Shown here: positions 1 through 11,900 of the stretch, one piece after another
Layout of the letters: each line of letters starts with the position of its first letter
Position numbering within the stretch: the first letter of the stretch is position 1
NCBI GenBank assembly: GCA_027382625.1
Contig: JAJKFJ010022263.1
Coordinates: 1 to 64,000 of the forward strand
Source of the DNA: Tetmemena sp. SeJ-2015
Lineage: Eukaryota > Ciliophora > Spirotrichea > Sporadotrichida > Oxytrichidae
Direction: 5' to 3'
DNA: 64,000 nt
The notes under the pieces: generated by a model
Seen by the model: the letters and a program-made list of their open reading frames with translations, nothing else
Database searches by the model: none
Told to the model about the DNA's origin: nothing
Translations under genes and position numbers: made by a program

Positions 1-779
1 TCGCAAAAGAACGAAGTGTTGAGAGAAGTGAGGGAAAAAAACTTGAAGACGTTCTTCATCTTGCTGGTGTTTCTTATCGATCATGATTACATCGCCATTC
101 GCCTTCTTTAATGGGAGAACACTAAGAGAATTTCTCAGCACGAGGCGCAAAAAGTACTAGTTACTGCTATTCTTACTGACCTCGTTAGAGGAGTGATGGA
201 TTTTGCATGAGTTGGGATTCGTGCACAGAGATCTCAAGCCAGAGAACATCATGATAAACTTTGAACCAGTCAGAGCAACTGTCATAGACTTCAACAGAGT
301 TGTAAGAAGAGAAAACATTGAGGAAGCATCGGTGGAAGGAACTGCAGGCTATTTCCCCATAGAGACAGACTTGGCTCAAGGGTTTTCAGTGCAGGGGGAC
401 ATTTGGTCTATAGTTGCAATCTACTTGAATGCGATATGACCAGAGAATACTACAGTGTGAAAGTGAAGATGATGCAATATAATTCGCAACAAGACATTTT
501 TAAGAAGACAAGGTATCAGAACCTTTGAAAAAGTTAGTAAACAAAGTAATAATCAAGCAACCTATGAAACCTAACACTCAGTTATCTGAGATAGGGGAAG
601 CACTTAAAGGTATAAAATTCAAGGAAATAGAAAAGACTCAAGGTCACCTTCCTAGAAGACTTTAGATTGCCTGTTTGAGCTTAAAAAGTTAGCATGATTA
701 TAAGTATTAATAAAGAAATTAATTATACAAAAATTATTCTCATTTCCTTTTTATTCTTTTGTTATTGGGTTTTTAATGA
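1..779 (+). CDS. protein kinase, 3' part (gene runs off the left edge)
   Basis: C-terminal half of a Ser/Thr protein kinase read with TAA/TAG as Gln. The catalytic loop HRDLKPENIM lies near 221-252, preceded by LHELGFV. A DFN motif near 286 replaces the usual DFG, a GTAGYFP-like activation-segment end lies near 340-360, and the helix-F motif DIWS is at about 400. A coherent C-lobe tail follows to TGA at 777-779. The frame shifts by one base at the T-run 201-204 and again near 431; skipping one base at each place gives an uninterrupted kinase. The first codon lies left of the window. The 3' end overlaps the first recognisable codon of channel copy A at 776, so the kinase piece sits where the upstream part of that channel would be expected. 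DFN instead of DFG suggests altered or lost metal binding, or a divergent kinase. The family is clear; the subfamily is not. Confidence 0.7.
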
Positions 780-3700
780 TTGCCGAGTCTTATAGAGTCA
801 AATGTCTCTTAATTAAAGAAACAGAAATAAATATGAGCCTTTTAAAACGGAAGAGCATTTTTTAAAAAATAAGATTATAATATAGGAAGGAGAAAATAGA
901 TTAATTAAATGTCATATACTAGCTATCTTGTTCAAGGAAGAAATCAATAGAAGTTTTTAATTTTTAATCACCAACTATTTAAAAATGATGTGACTGTTAA
1001 CTATTTGATATTCAAGGACATAAAACGTAATTTCCTGAGCCATCACGAGAACTCAATCTAGCTAGTCTGCCCGCAATCACACTTCCCTTAGCTAAGGCCT
1101 CTGCTTGTTCCCAGTTTTAGGTCTTCGGCGACTCGATCCTCTTTTTTACTGCCCTTTAATCAAATCTCTCGAAATTGTGAAGTGTAAGAGCTAATGAAGG
1201 TCGAGATCTTTGGAGTTTTACCTCTTTCTTAGATGGTATGGAAGCACGATGGATACAGCTGATTGAAGTGTGATCGTGGGTGAACTCTCTGGATCGAGCT
1301 CCTATGCTGGCTCTGAAAAAATGACTATTTGTCCATTATTAGCATAACTTTAACAGTCACATTTTTTTAAATAGTTATCAAATAAATATCAAAGAATTGC
1401 TTATAATCTCAGCTTTGAACAATAAGTGCTTATTTTTATCATTTAATCTATTCGTATCCTCTCTATAATATATGAAGCAGCTAGTATAGATAATATATAT
1501 TAAATATTCAGATTACATTGTAAATAATTCCACCAAAGTAGCATAAGTAGTCTTAATAAAAAAGCGAAGCATGATTTCCCCGCATTATCATTTTCCTGCT
1601 TATTATCTTTAAACTGTTCTATGAGTACGGAGAAGGCTTTTCACTCTCAATGATGGCAGGATTCGGGACAATAGCTACAGGGCTTTGGCTCTGACTGCTC
1701 ATATTCTGGTGTACCCAATATTTTTTTTTAAAAAGAAAAAATATTTATGTCTATGTGGCTTTACAAATTTCAATCTATTAGTATTCATAATCTTATCTCA
1801 CCCAGAATCTAAACATTAGAGAGAAAAAAATTGAGTACCTTCAAATTAGTTACACCTTTTATTCTCACTTGCGCTCTAATTTCTTAGAATGTTCAAAAAT
1901 TTCAATATTTTAATATTCCAAATTCAAAATGAGCTAATTTAATTAAATCTGATTTATCATTGGAAAGGTATAATTTTAATTTAATCATGGTTTAAAAAAA
2001 TCTCTATAAGAACTAGCTTCAGAATTGATTCATTTTTCATATTTCTAACTTTAATTTTCAATTAATTATAAATAAAAATGATTTGCAATAAATTAATATC
2101 TATATTTCCCTAAATACATGATCCTTCGGCGTCCTGTTTAAACATAAAGAAATGATTAAGTTTTTGATTGGGAATAATTTTCAAAGGAATTGAAATCTTA
2201 AATTTCATAGGTGAAAACTTATACGGAGGAGCACAAGACTGAAGTTGTTAAAAATTAAAGAATTCAGGGAGAGATGCTGAGGCGTATGGGAGAGAGGCTG
2301 AACCGTATGGGCGAGAAATGGGAGTAGAGTTTTAAAGAACAATAAAATATTATATATTCTCAATATGCCTAGGATTAAATAAAGTACTCTTACTTAGAAG
2401 AGCAGCTGCGGAAAATCGCAACTGATAGCTAATAAAGCTGGAAGAATATAGCAGAGCTAATTTAAGGAAAGAATAAGAATGAGAAAGAGGAGGGGGAGGA
2501 AAAAGTAGAAGTAGAGCCTAGGTTCCTTTTAACATATCAAGATCACTTAGCCTTTTCTCAAGATAGCAAAAATAAGAGTAAAATAACTATTTAATTTTAT
2601 TTTTGAAATTATTTAATATGACTTCCAAAAAACTTAAAATATAAATTAAGATAAAGAAGATAATTTGATAAAAACAATTAAATACTCTAAATAGGTATAT
2701 TTATCGGAGCTCACAGTCATCAATAGAGATACTTTTCTCATATGATGATAGTGGTTGCTTGCAAGCTATTTCAGCATAACTATAAGGATTTTACCAACTA
2801 ATGGCATTGTTGCTAGAAAGTGAAGCCATAAAAGCCTTAACTTGCAGATTAAATTATCTACCACTCACTGAAGAAAAGATTTCTTAAATAATGGTGTTCT
2901 GATGGTATGATATATCATAATTATTAAGACAATAGAATTGAAATTGCAAAATTGATAAATTAGATTAAAATAATATGTTATTTTTCAAGCTTATTTTAGT
3001 GTCTGTTATTAAAGAGAGGCCTTCTTTCCAAGTATTGTTCATTATATTTATGGCAGTTTGAATATATTTAATAGTGATTGATTATATATTTGTGAGAATA
3101 TTAGTTATAGAGACAAATTTGGTAATCATTCATATTTAAAATATCTGAGATCTAGAAAGTTTTTGAAAATAATTTAAAGTTAGAAATGATTAATCAAAGT
3201 CTCACATTAACAATTAGGTAAAAACATCTCAGTTGAAGCAAAACTCCATTCTGATCAAGTATAACTCCATCTTCAAAATTTTTGAAACTAGCCAATCATA
3301 TTCTTAATAATCAAAAATTATTAAGCAAAGCAGAGTCTCTGATTGGCTAGTTTCAAAAATTTTGAAGATGGAGTTATACTTGATCAGAATGGAGTTTTGC
3401 TTCAACTGAGATGTTTTTACCTAATTTTTAATGTGAGACTTTGATTAATCATTTCTAACTTTAAATTATTTTCAAAAACTTTCTAGATCTCAGATATTTT
3501 AAATATGAATGATTACCAAATTTGTCTCTATAACTAATATTCTCACAAATATATAATCAATCACTATTAAATATATTCAAACTGCCATAAATATAATGAA
3601 CAATACTTGGAAAGAAGGCCTCTCTTTAATAACAGACACTAAAATAACTTTGAAGAAAAAAAAAACATATTATTTTGATTTAATTTATCGATTTTGCAAT

Positions 3701-5690
3701 TTCAATTCTATTGTCTTAATATTGTAGTCCCGGAATTAATTTTCCAAACTGCCACTTTTTTCAAGGGCTTAGACTTGGAAGTTGGTTCCGGTGCTGCTGG
3801 AGAAGAAGGAAAGCCGAGACTGATTTTGGAAAAGATGGGTATCATATGACTAAAAAGAGAATGAATCATGCTAGGACATGTACAATACAGTTAATGCGTA
3901 TTTATCAAATTCCATTTCTAATTTAAATTAATAAAAAGACGTTTAATATTTAAATTCAACATTGTACAATATTGTATGTATTTTTGCTATAATTATTAAC
4001 TTTATTCTTTTCCTTTCATTTTCTGAATATGATAATCAAATTTTAAAATTAATTTTGTAGAGATTCAATTGCTTATTATGTTTTTTTCTTAATTCTTAAT
4101 ATTAAATCATATTTTTGAAAGAAGTATCATCAAAGTATTCTCTAGCCCTCAAACAACCTACCTAAACATATTTCAGTAAGATCAGGAAACAAAAAAGGTT
4201 TGGGCCCTGGGTCCCGCACCGCACATAAAATCCCCAGACCGCACATAGTCTAAAAATTTCCCCCCACCGCACGTGCGGTCCCGGACCGCACATATTTTCC
4301 CCAGACCGCACATATTTTCCCCAGAGCATTTTTTGTTCCAGCCAAAAAAAAAAAATTTCTCCAATTTTGCGTGGACACAACAAATTTTCCCTCAACCTAA
4401 AAAAAAAAAAATATTTTCCACAATTTTTCGCAGATTACACAAATGTTCCCTAAAACATAAAAAAAAAAATTTTCTAAAATTTTTCTCAGACTGCACAAAT
4501 TTTCCCTTATTCTAAAAAAATGGGGGGGGGGGAAAGTGCACCTCCCCCCTTTTTTATGGTAAAAATAGCCCAAAAACCCAAATAGGCTGAAAGGGGCCAA
4601 AAACCAAAAAATTAAGAGTTTTTGCCCCTTTAAAATTTTCCCTTGAGGGTCAAATTTATTTTAAATTTTTTTTAAAAAATTCTTTATTTTTTTTTTTTAA
4701 GTCTAATTTTGATGAATATTTCTTTTTTGGGGGCCCCCCATCTTTTTTAAAGACTAATACTTTTCCCTTAAAATTTTTTTTAAAAAAGTAGTAAAAATGT
4801 AATAAAAATAGGGGAGTAATTGCAAAAATTTTTAAAAATTTTAAAGCAAAAATTAAAATTAAAAAAACTCTTCTTTAATAAAATAGAATAAGCGAGATCT
4901 TCTCTTTGTTATAGTCAGAGTAAGAAAGCAAATTCTGCAATAGATAAAATTTTCTTTAATTTTTAAAATTTAAACCTTTCAAAATTAAAAAAAATTTGAG
5001 GAAAGATTTCTTTTTTAAAATAAAAAAATCAAAATTTTTAAAAAAATAAGTGATTTAATTTTTGGTTTCTTCAAATTTGCTTTGGGGTAAATAGGCCAAA
5101 ATTTTTTTTTTATTTTAAAAAATATTATTTATTTTAAAAATTTTAAAAAAATTTTTAAAAAAATTAAAAATAAATTTTTCCCCCCCGGAAATTTTAATTT
5201 TAAAAATCTTAAATTTTTTTTTTTGGCCCATTTCGCCTATTGGACGATTTTTGGGCTATTTTGACCATAAAAAGGGGAGAAGGTCACTTCCCTCCCCCCC
5301 CATTTTTTCAGAATAAGGGAAAATTTGTCAGTCTAGAAAAAATTTTTGAAAATTTTTTTTTTATGTTTTAGGGAAATTTGTGTTTTGGAAAAATTGGGAA
5401 AATATTTTTTTTTTTTTAGGTTGAGGGAAAATTTGTTGTGTCCACGCAAAATTGGAGAAATTTTTTTTTTTTAGGTCTGGATACAAAAAGTGCGGTCTGG
5501 GGAAAAAATGTGCGGTCTGGGGAAAATATGTGCGGTCCGGGACCGCACGTGCGGTGGGGGGAAATTTTTAGACTATGTGCGGTCCGGTACCGCACGTGCG
5601 GTGCGGGACCCAGGCCCCAAAGGTTTTAATATTTATTTTGGTTATGGGAATAAAGATGAGGAGGATGAAGAATGTGAATATACTGAATGA
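776..5690 (+). CDS. TRP-like channel copy A, C-terminal part only, interrupted by large inserts
   Basis: Only the post-S6 part of the channel is present. A first coding piece (776-about 870) reads MIAESYRVKCLLIKE, matching copies B and D just after the last membrane helix. A second piece (about 2100-2590) starts FPKYMILRRPV and continues as a coiled coil with the internal duplication RRMGERLNRMGEK. The last piece ends EEDEECEYTE before TGA at 5688-5690. Between the pieces lie about 1.2 kb and 1.5 kb of non-coding DNA plus a 1417-bp palindrome (4202-5618). Removing the palindrome with one 8-bp repeat joins codons around NKKGFN in frame, aligned with NKQVFD in copy B. The pieces stay open under the Gln code, so this is more likely an interrupted germline gene than a decayed one. 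The pore and upstream parts are not in the window. Confidence 0.7.
873..2099. other. germline insert between coding pieces of channel A
   Basis: About 1.2 kb of AT-rich DNA separates MSLLKRKS from FPKYMILRRP in copy A. Copy B has an insert of about 0.8 kb (22256-23065) at the same place, but the two share little sequence except the last 30 bases before the coding restart. This fits a position-conserved, fast-evolving eliminated sequence. The copy A insert contains a 404-bp element with terminal inverted repeats (973-1376) and a short coding-like block at 1617-1695 (FYEYGEGFSLSMMAGFGTI) that belongs to neither the channel nor the kinase. Exact boundary repeats could not be fixed. Confidence 0.5.
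973..1376. mobile_element. 404-bp element with ~27-bp terminal inverted repeats
   Basis: The left end AACTATTTAAAAATGATGTG at 973 is mirrored by the complement at the right end (1350-1376), with two or three mismatches. The interior is clearly richer in G+C than its surroundings and has no long open frame. It sits inside the insert that splits channel A and is absent from the corresponding insert of copy B, so it looks like a nested MITE-like insertion. No target duplication is evident. Confidence 0.55.
2600..4150. other. non-coding stretch in channel A carrying palindrome P1
   Basis: AT-rich DNA between the coiled-coil piece and the last pieces of channel A. It contains the 800-bp palindrome at 2922-3721 and otherwise no frame I can assign. 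Copy B has about 0.5 kb of related but palindrome-free sequence at 23585-24080, and some stretches (for example around 2700-2870 and 23670-23870) remain alignable. It may hold introns or eliminated sequences; boundaries are not resolved. Confidence 0.45.
2922..3721. mobile_element. palindromic foldback element P1 (~400-bp arms), TA-flanked
   Basis: Two arms of about 390 bp are nearly perfect reverse complements around a short centre near 3320. The outer ends read TA-TTAAGACAATAGAATTG on the left and CAATTCTATTGTCTTAA-TA on the right, so the element is bounded by TA. The central 130 bp (two ACTCCATTCTGAT-type blocks, GATTGGCTA, and TTATTAAGCAAAGCAGAG) is shared with the palindrome at 20832-21631, making these two members of one family with diverged outer arms. 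It has no coding capacity of its own. The structure fits a foldback/MITE-type transposon or a palindromic eliminated sequence. Confidence 0.8.
4194..4201 (+). repeat. 8-bp direct repeat (left) flanking P4
   Basis: AAAGGTTT, repeated exactly at 5619-5626. It acts as a target-site duplication, or as the pointer if the element is eliminated. Confidence 0.8.
4202..5618. mobile_element. 1.4-kb palindromic element P4 with 8-bp target duplication
   Basis: The ends are GGGCCCTGGGTCCCGCACC and its near-perfect complement at 5600-5618, flanked on both sides by AAAGGTTT (4194-4201 and 5619-5626). The arms of about 0.5 kb contain repeats of the unit CCGCACRT and AATATTTTCC-type spacers; the middle is homopolymer-rich. 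Copy B of the channel has the empty site at 24113-24125. An 8-bp duplication is typical of hAT-like and some other DNA transposons, but no transposase is present, so this is at most a non-autonomous derivative. Removing the element with one repeat copy restores the channel A frame. Confidence 0.85.
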
Positions 5691-5916
5691 GAAAATTTTT
5701 AACGTCCTTAAATTACATTTATATATTCTCTTTGGTGGCAATGATATATATTTAAAAGAAAAAATTTAAAAAATTAGCTTATACTCTTACTCTATCTTAA
5801 CTTTAATTCATCTCTTAAAATTATAAAAATGAGATAAATCTTTTCTGTGGTTATAAATTGGCTTGAGTCTCCTTATAAGAAGATAATTTTTTAATCTGTA
5901 TTTTTAATATAAAATA

Positions 5917-5978
5917 TTGGGTTGTTTGCAATTGTCTATTTGTGGAATTATAACGTATGTTTTAATTTAATATTAAAA
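5917..5978 (+). promoter_or_regulatory. conserved 62-bp upstream block of channel B
   Basis: The 62 bases just before the start codon of copy B differ from those before copy C (24419-24480) at only four positions. That is better conserved than the coding sequence that follows, while the DNA further upstream is far more diverged. A core is TTTGCAATTGTCTATT. It probably carries the promoter and 5' leader, or sequence near the end of the future gene-sized chromosome. Confidence 0.6.
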
Positions 5979-8900
5979 ATGAATGATAACTACCGAGATC
6001 AAAATGATTTAGAGAGCGAGAACAGTCAAGAAAAGCTGTCAAATAAAGAGCCTAATCGTTATATAGATGCACCAAATCGTTTAAAGGTCAAACAAAGCTT
6101 TAAATAAATTTTTTTAAAATAAAAAAATTAATTCAAATTTTTTAAATTTTTTTTTTTTCTTCGTTAAACCCAATCATGATGCTCTAAATCCTTTTAACCT
6201 TATTAAAATTCACTAATTTACTTAAATTGAATACTTTATTAGTTAATTGATTAAATAAAAAAAAAAAATTTAAAATTTAATTTAAAAAAATTTATTCAAA
6301 AAAATTTTTAAAAAATAAAGAAAAAGTTTTTGAAAATAAAAATTTTAAAGGAAATTTAAAAAGCTTTTATCTCCTAAAATAGGAAACATCTCTTAATTTA
6401 AAGTGCTAATTCCCCTCTCATTAATTTATTTTTAAACTTATTTTTTATCTTGGAAGAAAACAATGGAGTGAGAGCTTCTCACAAGCCAGTAAATATTTAA
6501 AAAGGAGAATGCAGTTAGCTGAATATGTAAAAATTAAGAGTAAGATTGCCTAACAACCTGCTACTGGCATTCAAAACCCTATCCTTGAGTTTCAGACTAA
6601 ACCCTATAATAGGTAATTTTTATATTATTTATTAGAGAAAGGTTAAAAACAGAGGAAAGGAAGTATCTCAACAGTTTATCCATCAGATTTGGATTAGTCA
6701 GATGCCTCAAGATTTGGATCCATACTTATAGATAATTTATTCACAGATCGGAATTTTAATACGACTCAAGCAAAAAATCACAATAACTACTTTTTAAATA
6801 TTGATTTTACTATTTGAAAATCTGACCACTTTAAAGAAAAGTCATTAAAAGTTAATATACTCTCTGATTAGTTAATTTTAAATGTTTACTAAATAATTCC
6901 ATTACTTATTAATTTCAAAAGATCGACAGGTCGATTAAGAAAAATTTATCCAAGAGTAGAAAGATCTTGATGCTGCCAAATTTAAAGAGATCTCGAGGGG
7001 TTGGAGCCTTTCTGAAATAGTAAAATTTTATAATATACATAGGAAGAATACGAATTAGTGATTTAGTAAATTAAATTCATTTAGAAACATTTACAGTGCA
7101 TTTTTGTACTGGTAAAATTATATTGGCATTCTCCTTGTCCAGAGTCTTATTTGATCTTTTATTTTAATTGCTCTCATTTTCTCTTTCTCTTTATTGTAGT
7201 TCCTTCTTCACAACACTGAAGCCCTAAAGCTGATCTTTTAGTAAATGGATAGCTATTCCTTCAAACTTACCTTGACCTTTCGATAGGAGAGATCATTTGA
7301 ACTGTGAGCAGTTTTGCAAAAACGAATCATAGACAAATTATGGAAGAGTGGATCACTTAAAGGAGTCTTGCCCGCTTCATCGCCATTTTCAATGTATCTT
7401 AGTTAGACTATTAAGGTATTATAGCTAGACTTAAATATGAGCTAAACTCATTAATAATCATCATAATTATTGTCAAATAATTTAGGTTTACTTACTAAGA
7501 TGTGCTATCAGCAATATTTCTAGAGTCTTTAATCTACTTATTTCTCCAGTTCCTTCTGAATTCTTTTTCTTTCATTGCTATTTATTTATTAAATGAATTA
7601 ATTATAAAAATCTAACAATTAAACAGCTGTTATCTCAGAATAAATTTGGAAAGTACTTAAGAAAATGCCAATAACTGATCTTCTATTTCTATTCTACCCA
7701 TAATAAGTTTTAGTGCTCCGAATCTGTCCCGAGCTGCATTAACAGAGCCTGCTCATTTATCCAACTATTTGATTTCTGTTGATTCTTTAAAAAATCTATA
7801 TATCGAGTTTTAATGTTCTCATTTTAAAAATATGTGACTTTTGTATTTTTATCAAAGTTAATTGATCATTTAATTCTATCTTTCCTATAATAAAGCAATT
7901 TTAAGAAATAAAGCGCTTTAAGATGTTTTGAAGATATAATAATATATAGAGCATTAAATATCAAAGGAAAGCGTTTACTATGAGGTAGTATTAAGAGTTG
8001 AACCAAGAAAATATGTCAAAATAAACTTAATTAATGTTATTCTTATTTGCTTCTTGCAATGCTGACTAGTGAGGATAGTAACTTGATATTAATGAATCAG
8101 AAAATTAAATGCAAAATTTCAGATGATTCAATTCTAATAATTTAATACTTACGTCATTAGCACACTAAACCTCAAATGAGAAAATGCTCAAAAACGCTAG
8201 CTACAAAATATAAAAATGAGCCTGCAATAAAGCAATAAATCTTAATTTTTACTAAATATTAGGTTGGATAATGATTATTCAAAAATATTTAAACGTTAAA
8301 TAAAGAAGCTGATAGGAAAGGACAAAAACAGCAGAAGGAGGCCAAAGAGTGGACAAAGTTGTCTGCAGAAGAAGATGAATCGGTCATTCCAATGAGGACT
8401 TGCAAGAATATGAAGTCTCAGCATAAGTGGTTATTAAAATTTAAAAAAAAAAAATTTATTCTTTAAAATTAAATTTTTAAAAAAAAAAATTTTAAAATTT
8501 ATAAAATCCCCTCAAAAAATTTTTAAACATTTTTTTAAAAATTTTTAAATTGGGGTAAAAAAATTTTATTAAAAATTAATTTTTAAAAAATTTTTTTAAA
8601 AAAAAGTTTTTAATTTTAAAATTTAAAAATATTTATTTTTTGTTCTTTTTTGTTTTTTATAAAAAATTTTTTTTTATTTTAATAAAAATCTTTTTTTTTT
8701 TTCATTTTTATTAAAAAAAAAAATTGTTTACTATTTTTTATAAAATTTCAAATCTTTTAAATCTAAAAAGTGCTTATTTTTAAGCATTATCCTGTTTCTA
8801 TTTTAAGTTGAATAATCTTATTTAATCAACAGACATAAAACTGAATGAATATTGATTCTGTAAATAAAGATAGCAATAACATGTCAAGTTTACAAATAAA

Positions 8901-11900
8901 TGAAAAACTAGCATAAAAAATCAAGTAAGAGAACGAGGTTTTCAGAATGTAAAGTAGCTCCTAAGATTGATAACATTAAAACTTTGAAAATATTTGCTTA
9001 GATTTCCTTTTAGATTTTTCTGGAGTAATCCAATTTAATTAACATTCAACCCTCGAACTGTTTAAGATTTTATCTAAGAAATATGTAGAATAGATAGAGA
9101 AACAGGTGGGATATTTAAAATAGTCCACACCTCATTTCATATATTAAATCCCACTCTAATTCCAAATCTCTATTTTTACTCTTGATTTTCTATTTTTATT
9201 ATTCTTTGAGTAGTTTAATCAAGCCTGATCTCTAGTTTATAAAGAATTTAGAACTTGATTATTCAAATTTTATGCTAAACACAATTCAATTCTTAAAATT
9301 TTATAGCAAGTACTTGGAAAGTAGTTCCTAATACTTTCATCGCAAAACAAAAAAGCCTCTAAAAATAGTAACAGATTGATATGAATATCTCTGATTTGAA
9401 TCTCAAATCGAAGGTTTCATCCTCCTTTTCAATTTTTCCTATCTTAAACCTAAAAAGCGCGAATATAATAAATTATATTTTAGAAACTCGAAGCGAATAT
9501 ATCTAATTCAGAGCATGAATCAATTTAAATTCTAACTTAAAATTAAAAGTAAACTATACTCACAAAAACAATAGTAGTTGATCTTAATAAGAAATCATTG
9601 AAATGCTGTTTATTCTTCTTATAAGAAGGAATATCCGTTAGAAATAATAAATAAAAAAATAAATTACTTATAAAAAGTTTGGCGCAGCTTAATAAAATTT
9701 AAAGGGTTAGTTTAATTAAATTCATTAAAATTACATCTCTCTCTCATTGAATACTACCCTTGTATAATTATTTTTCGAATTTCTTTAAATGAACAATTCT
9801 TCGAATCTAAAAGATTAAACCCAAATTAATGAAAGAATCCTGAAAGTGCCTTACCCCTCTGACCTGCTTCAAATTGAAAGAGGGCCTAATGATTTAGGCT
9901 CATTATTCTATCCCAACTAGATTACCCTATCACCACAATCCACTCGAAACTAGTTGCAGCAAATGAATCATTCTAATTCGAATGGGAATCTTCAGAGACC
10001 CAAAAAGCTTGATCCTATAGTTAAAATATTATTTAGTAAAATAAGGGATTGAAATAAATAGATGTGCAATCAAGCTCACCTAGTCCTAGATCACAGAGAG
10101 GAAAGAAAAAGAAGAAAGCCAAGAAAAATCAATAACCTGATTTCACTAGAACAGAGATAGTCCGCGAGCTATCGTCAACCAGTTTAGAAGGTAAATGAAA
10201 GCTAGTTTAAATTTTAAATTATGGCTATCAAAGGTAAGATGATGAATCAATCGGCTTTCGAAGAGAGAAAGGAATTAGAAGTGAATGCATAATTGTTTGA
10301 GGGCAAGGCTTCGAAGAAATTAAGAGGAAACTAAGCAGCAGTCCATCCCGATCCATCTATCTCTAAAATTCAGCCTTCCTCTCCTGAGAAGTTGCTGTAA
10401 AGTCCTGAGGAAAAGTCTCCTATGAAAAATCTAGTGCAAGCAATCCCTGATTGCAACTGCAGGCAATCCTATTACGTTTCTCGAAGATCTAATTCTCATT
10501 CGGCCATTGATAAATTAATTTCCATTTATTTTAGTTATATCTATAATTTATATGACCTGCTTGGTGATGATGATCAAAAGAACGAGGAGTTTCAACTTCG
10601 AAATTCTCTCTAACCAACGCCTAAGCATAATTCGCAAGAGGAATTAACAAAAAAATCCTTCAACTTTCTTGAATGAAGTGCTTGACCATTCCTATCTGAC
10701 TCCCTAGGAAAGACATGAGAGAGAGTAGTTTTTATTGGAGTTTGTGAATGCAGACAATTACATAGTACCCAGTGATCTTGAACCTACTTAATAGCAAATA
10801 TAAACGAGTAAATTACTCAAAGACAACTATAGATACAACGAGACTTTTCTTTTCTATGAGTATTAATTCATCAAGAAAGAAGATTAATAAAATGTATCAG
10901 AGGAAGTTAAAGCCAATGATCTCAAAAATGAAAAGCTAAGGGAAGAGTAAATGAAAAATCAAGAGATTTAGAATTAGGTAATGGATCAAGATGAATAAGA
11001 TCTAATGTTGTCCTATAACTCAAGACCTATCAGAGTTCTCTCTAATTCTACTTTTTACATCAAGGACTCGATACTCTACAATCTTTATTTTTACTATCCA
11101 ATCTAGAGATAAGGAACGGATTACTAAAAATATCTTAACTTATTTAATATTACGAGTAGATGATCATTTTGGCTTTGATTATGAGTAACATGACATAATT
11201 TTATTGGGAAAAAATGATGCTGTGTAAACCATAAAGCATTTTGTAATTTGTGTAAACTATAATCATAATTTTAGGGCTCTAAGCTTAATCAGACATTAAA
11301 GAATGCCATAAACCTTAATAACCCTTTTAAAAAGTTCGCAAATCCTTTCGTTGGACTGGGAGAGTTTAAGGAATTCAACCTTAAGAATATGGAATTAGAT
11401 GAGGATTATTTTGAGAATCACAAAATTGAGAGCAATGTTTAGTTGGTGCTCTATCACCTCCCTCAAATCGTAAAAATAAAGACCAATAAATTTGCCCTTC
11501 AGCTACCTTCAAAGGTACGCCGCTCTTTCGGTCTCCTCGTAAAATAACATTCAAATCCATTTTAAGAAGGTGGTCTGTTTCATAAACATCAATGGAAAGT
11601 TTGTCCCAAATGTTCCTAAAGCTGAACAGTCATTAGGAAATATGTAAAACTTTTTTAATTTAGTCTAAGAAGATAAAAATTCCAGAGACTTTGCCTATAC
11701 TTGCAAATAACGGTAAATCTCTTGCTCCTTAGTTAGAAATCTAGCAGATAAATAAAATAAAAGAGCAATATAAAGATTCAGACTTGTTAAAAAGATAAGG
11801 ATGATAATAAAATATGAATTTTAATTGACTTGATGAAGAAATTTCATTCATATAGGGAGACTGTGACATTTCAGATAGTTATATAGATAGGGATTCAATG

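Noticed and set aside
4162..5629. Several open frames within palindrome P4
   Set aside because: They are mirror images of each other in the two arms, are low-complexity, and depend on the palindromic repeats; no protein-like composition.
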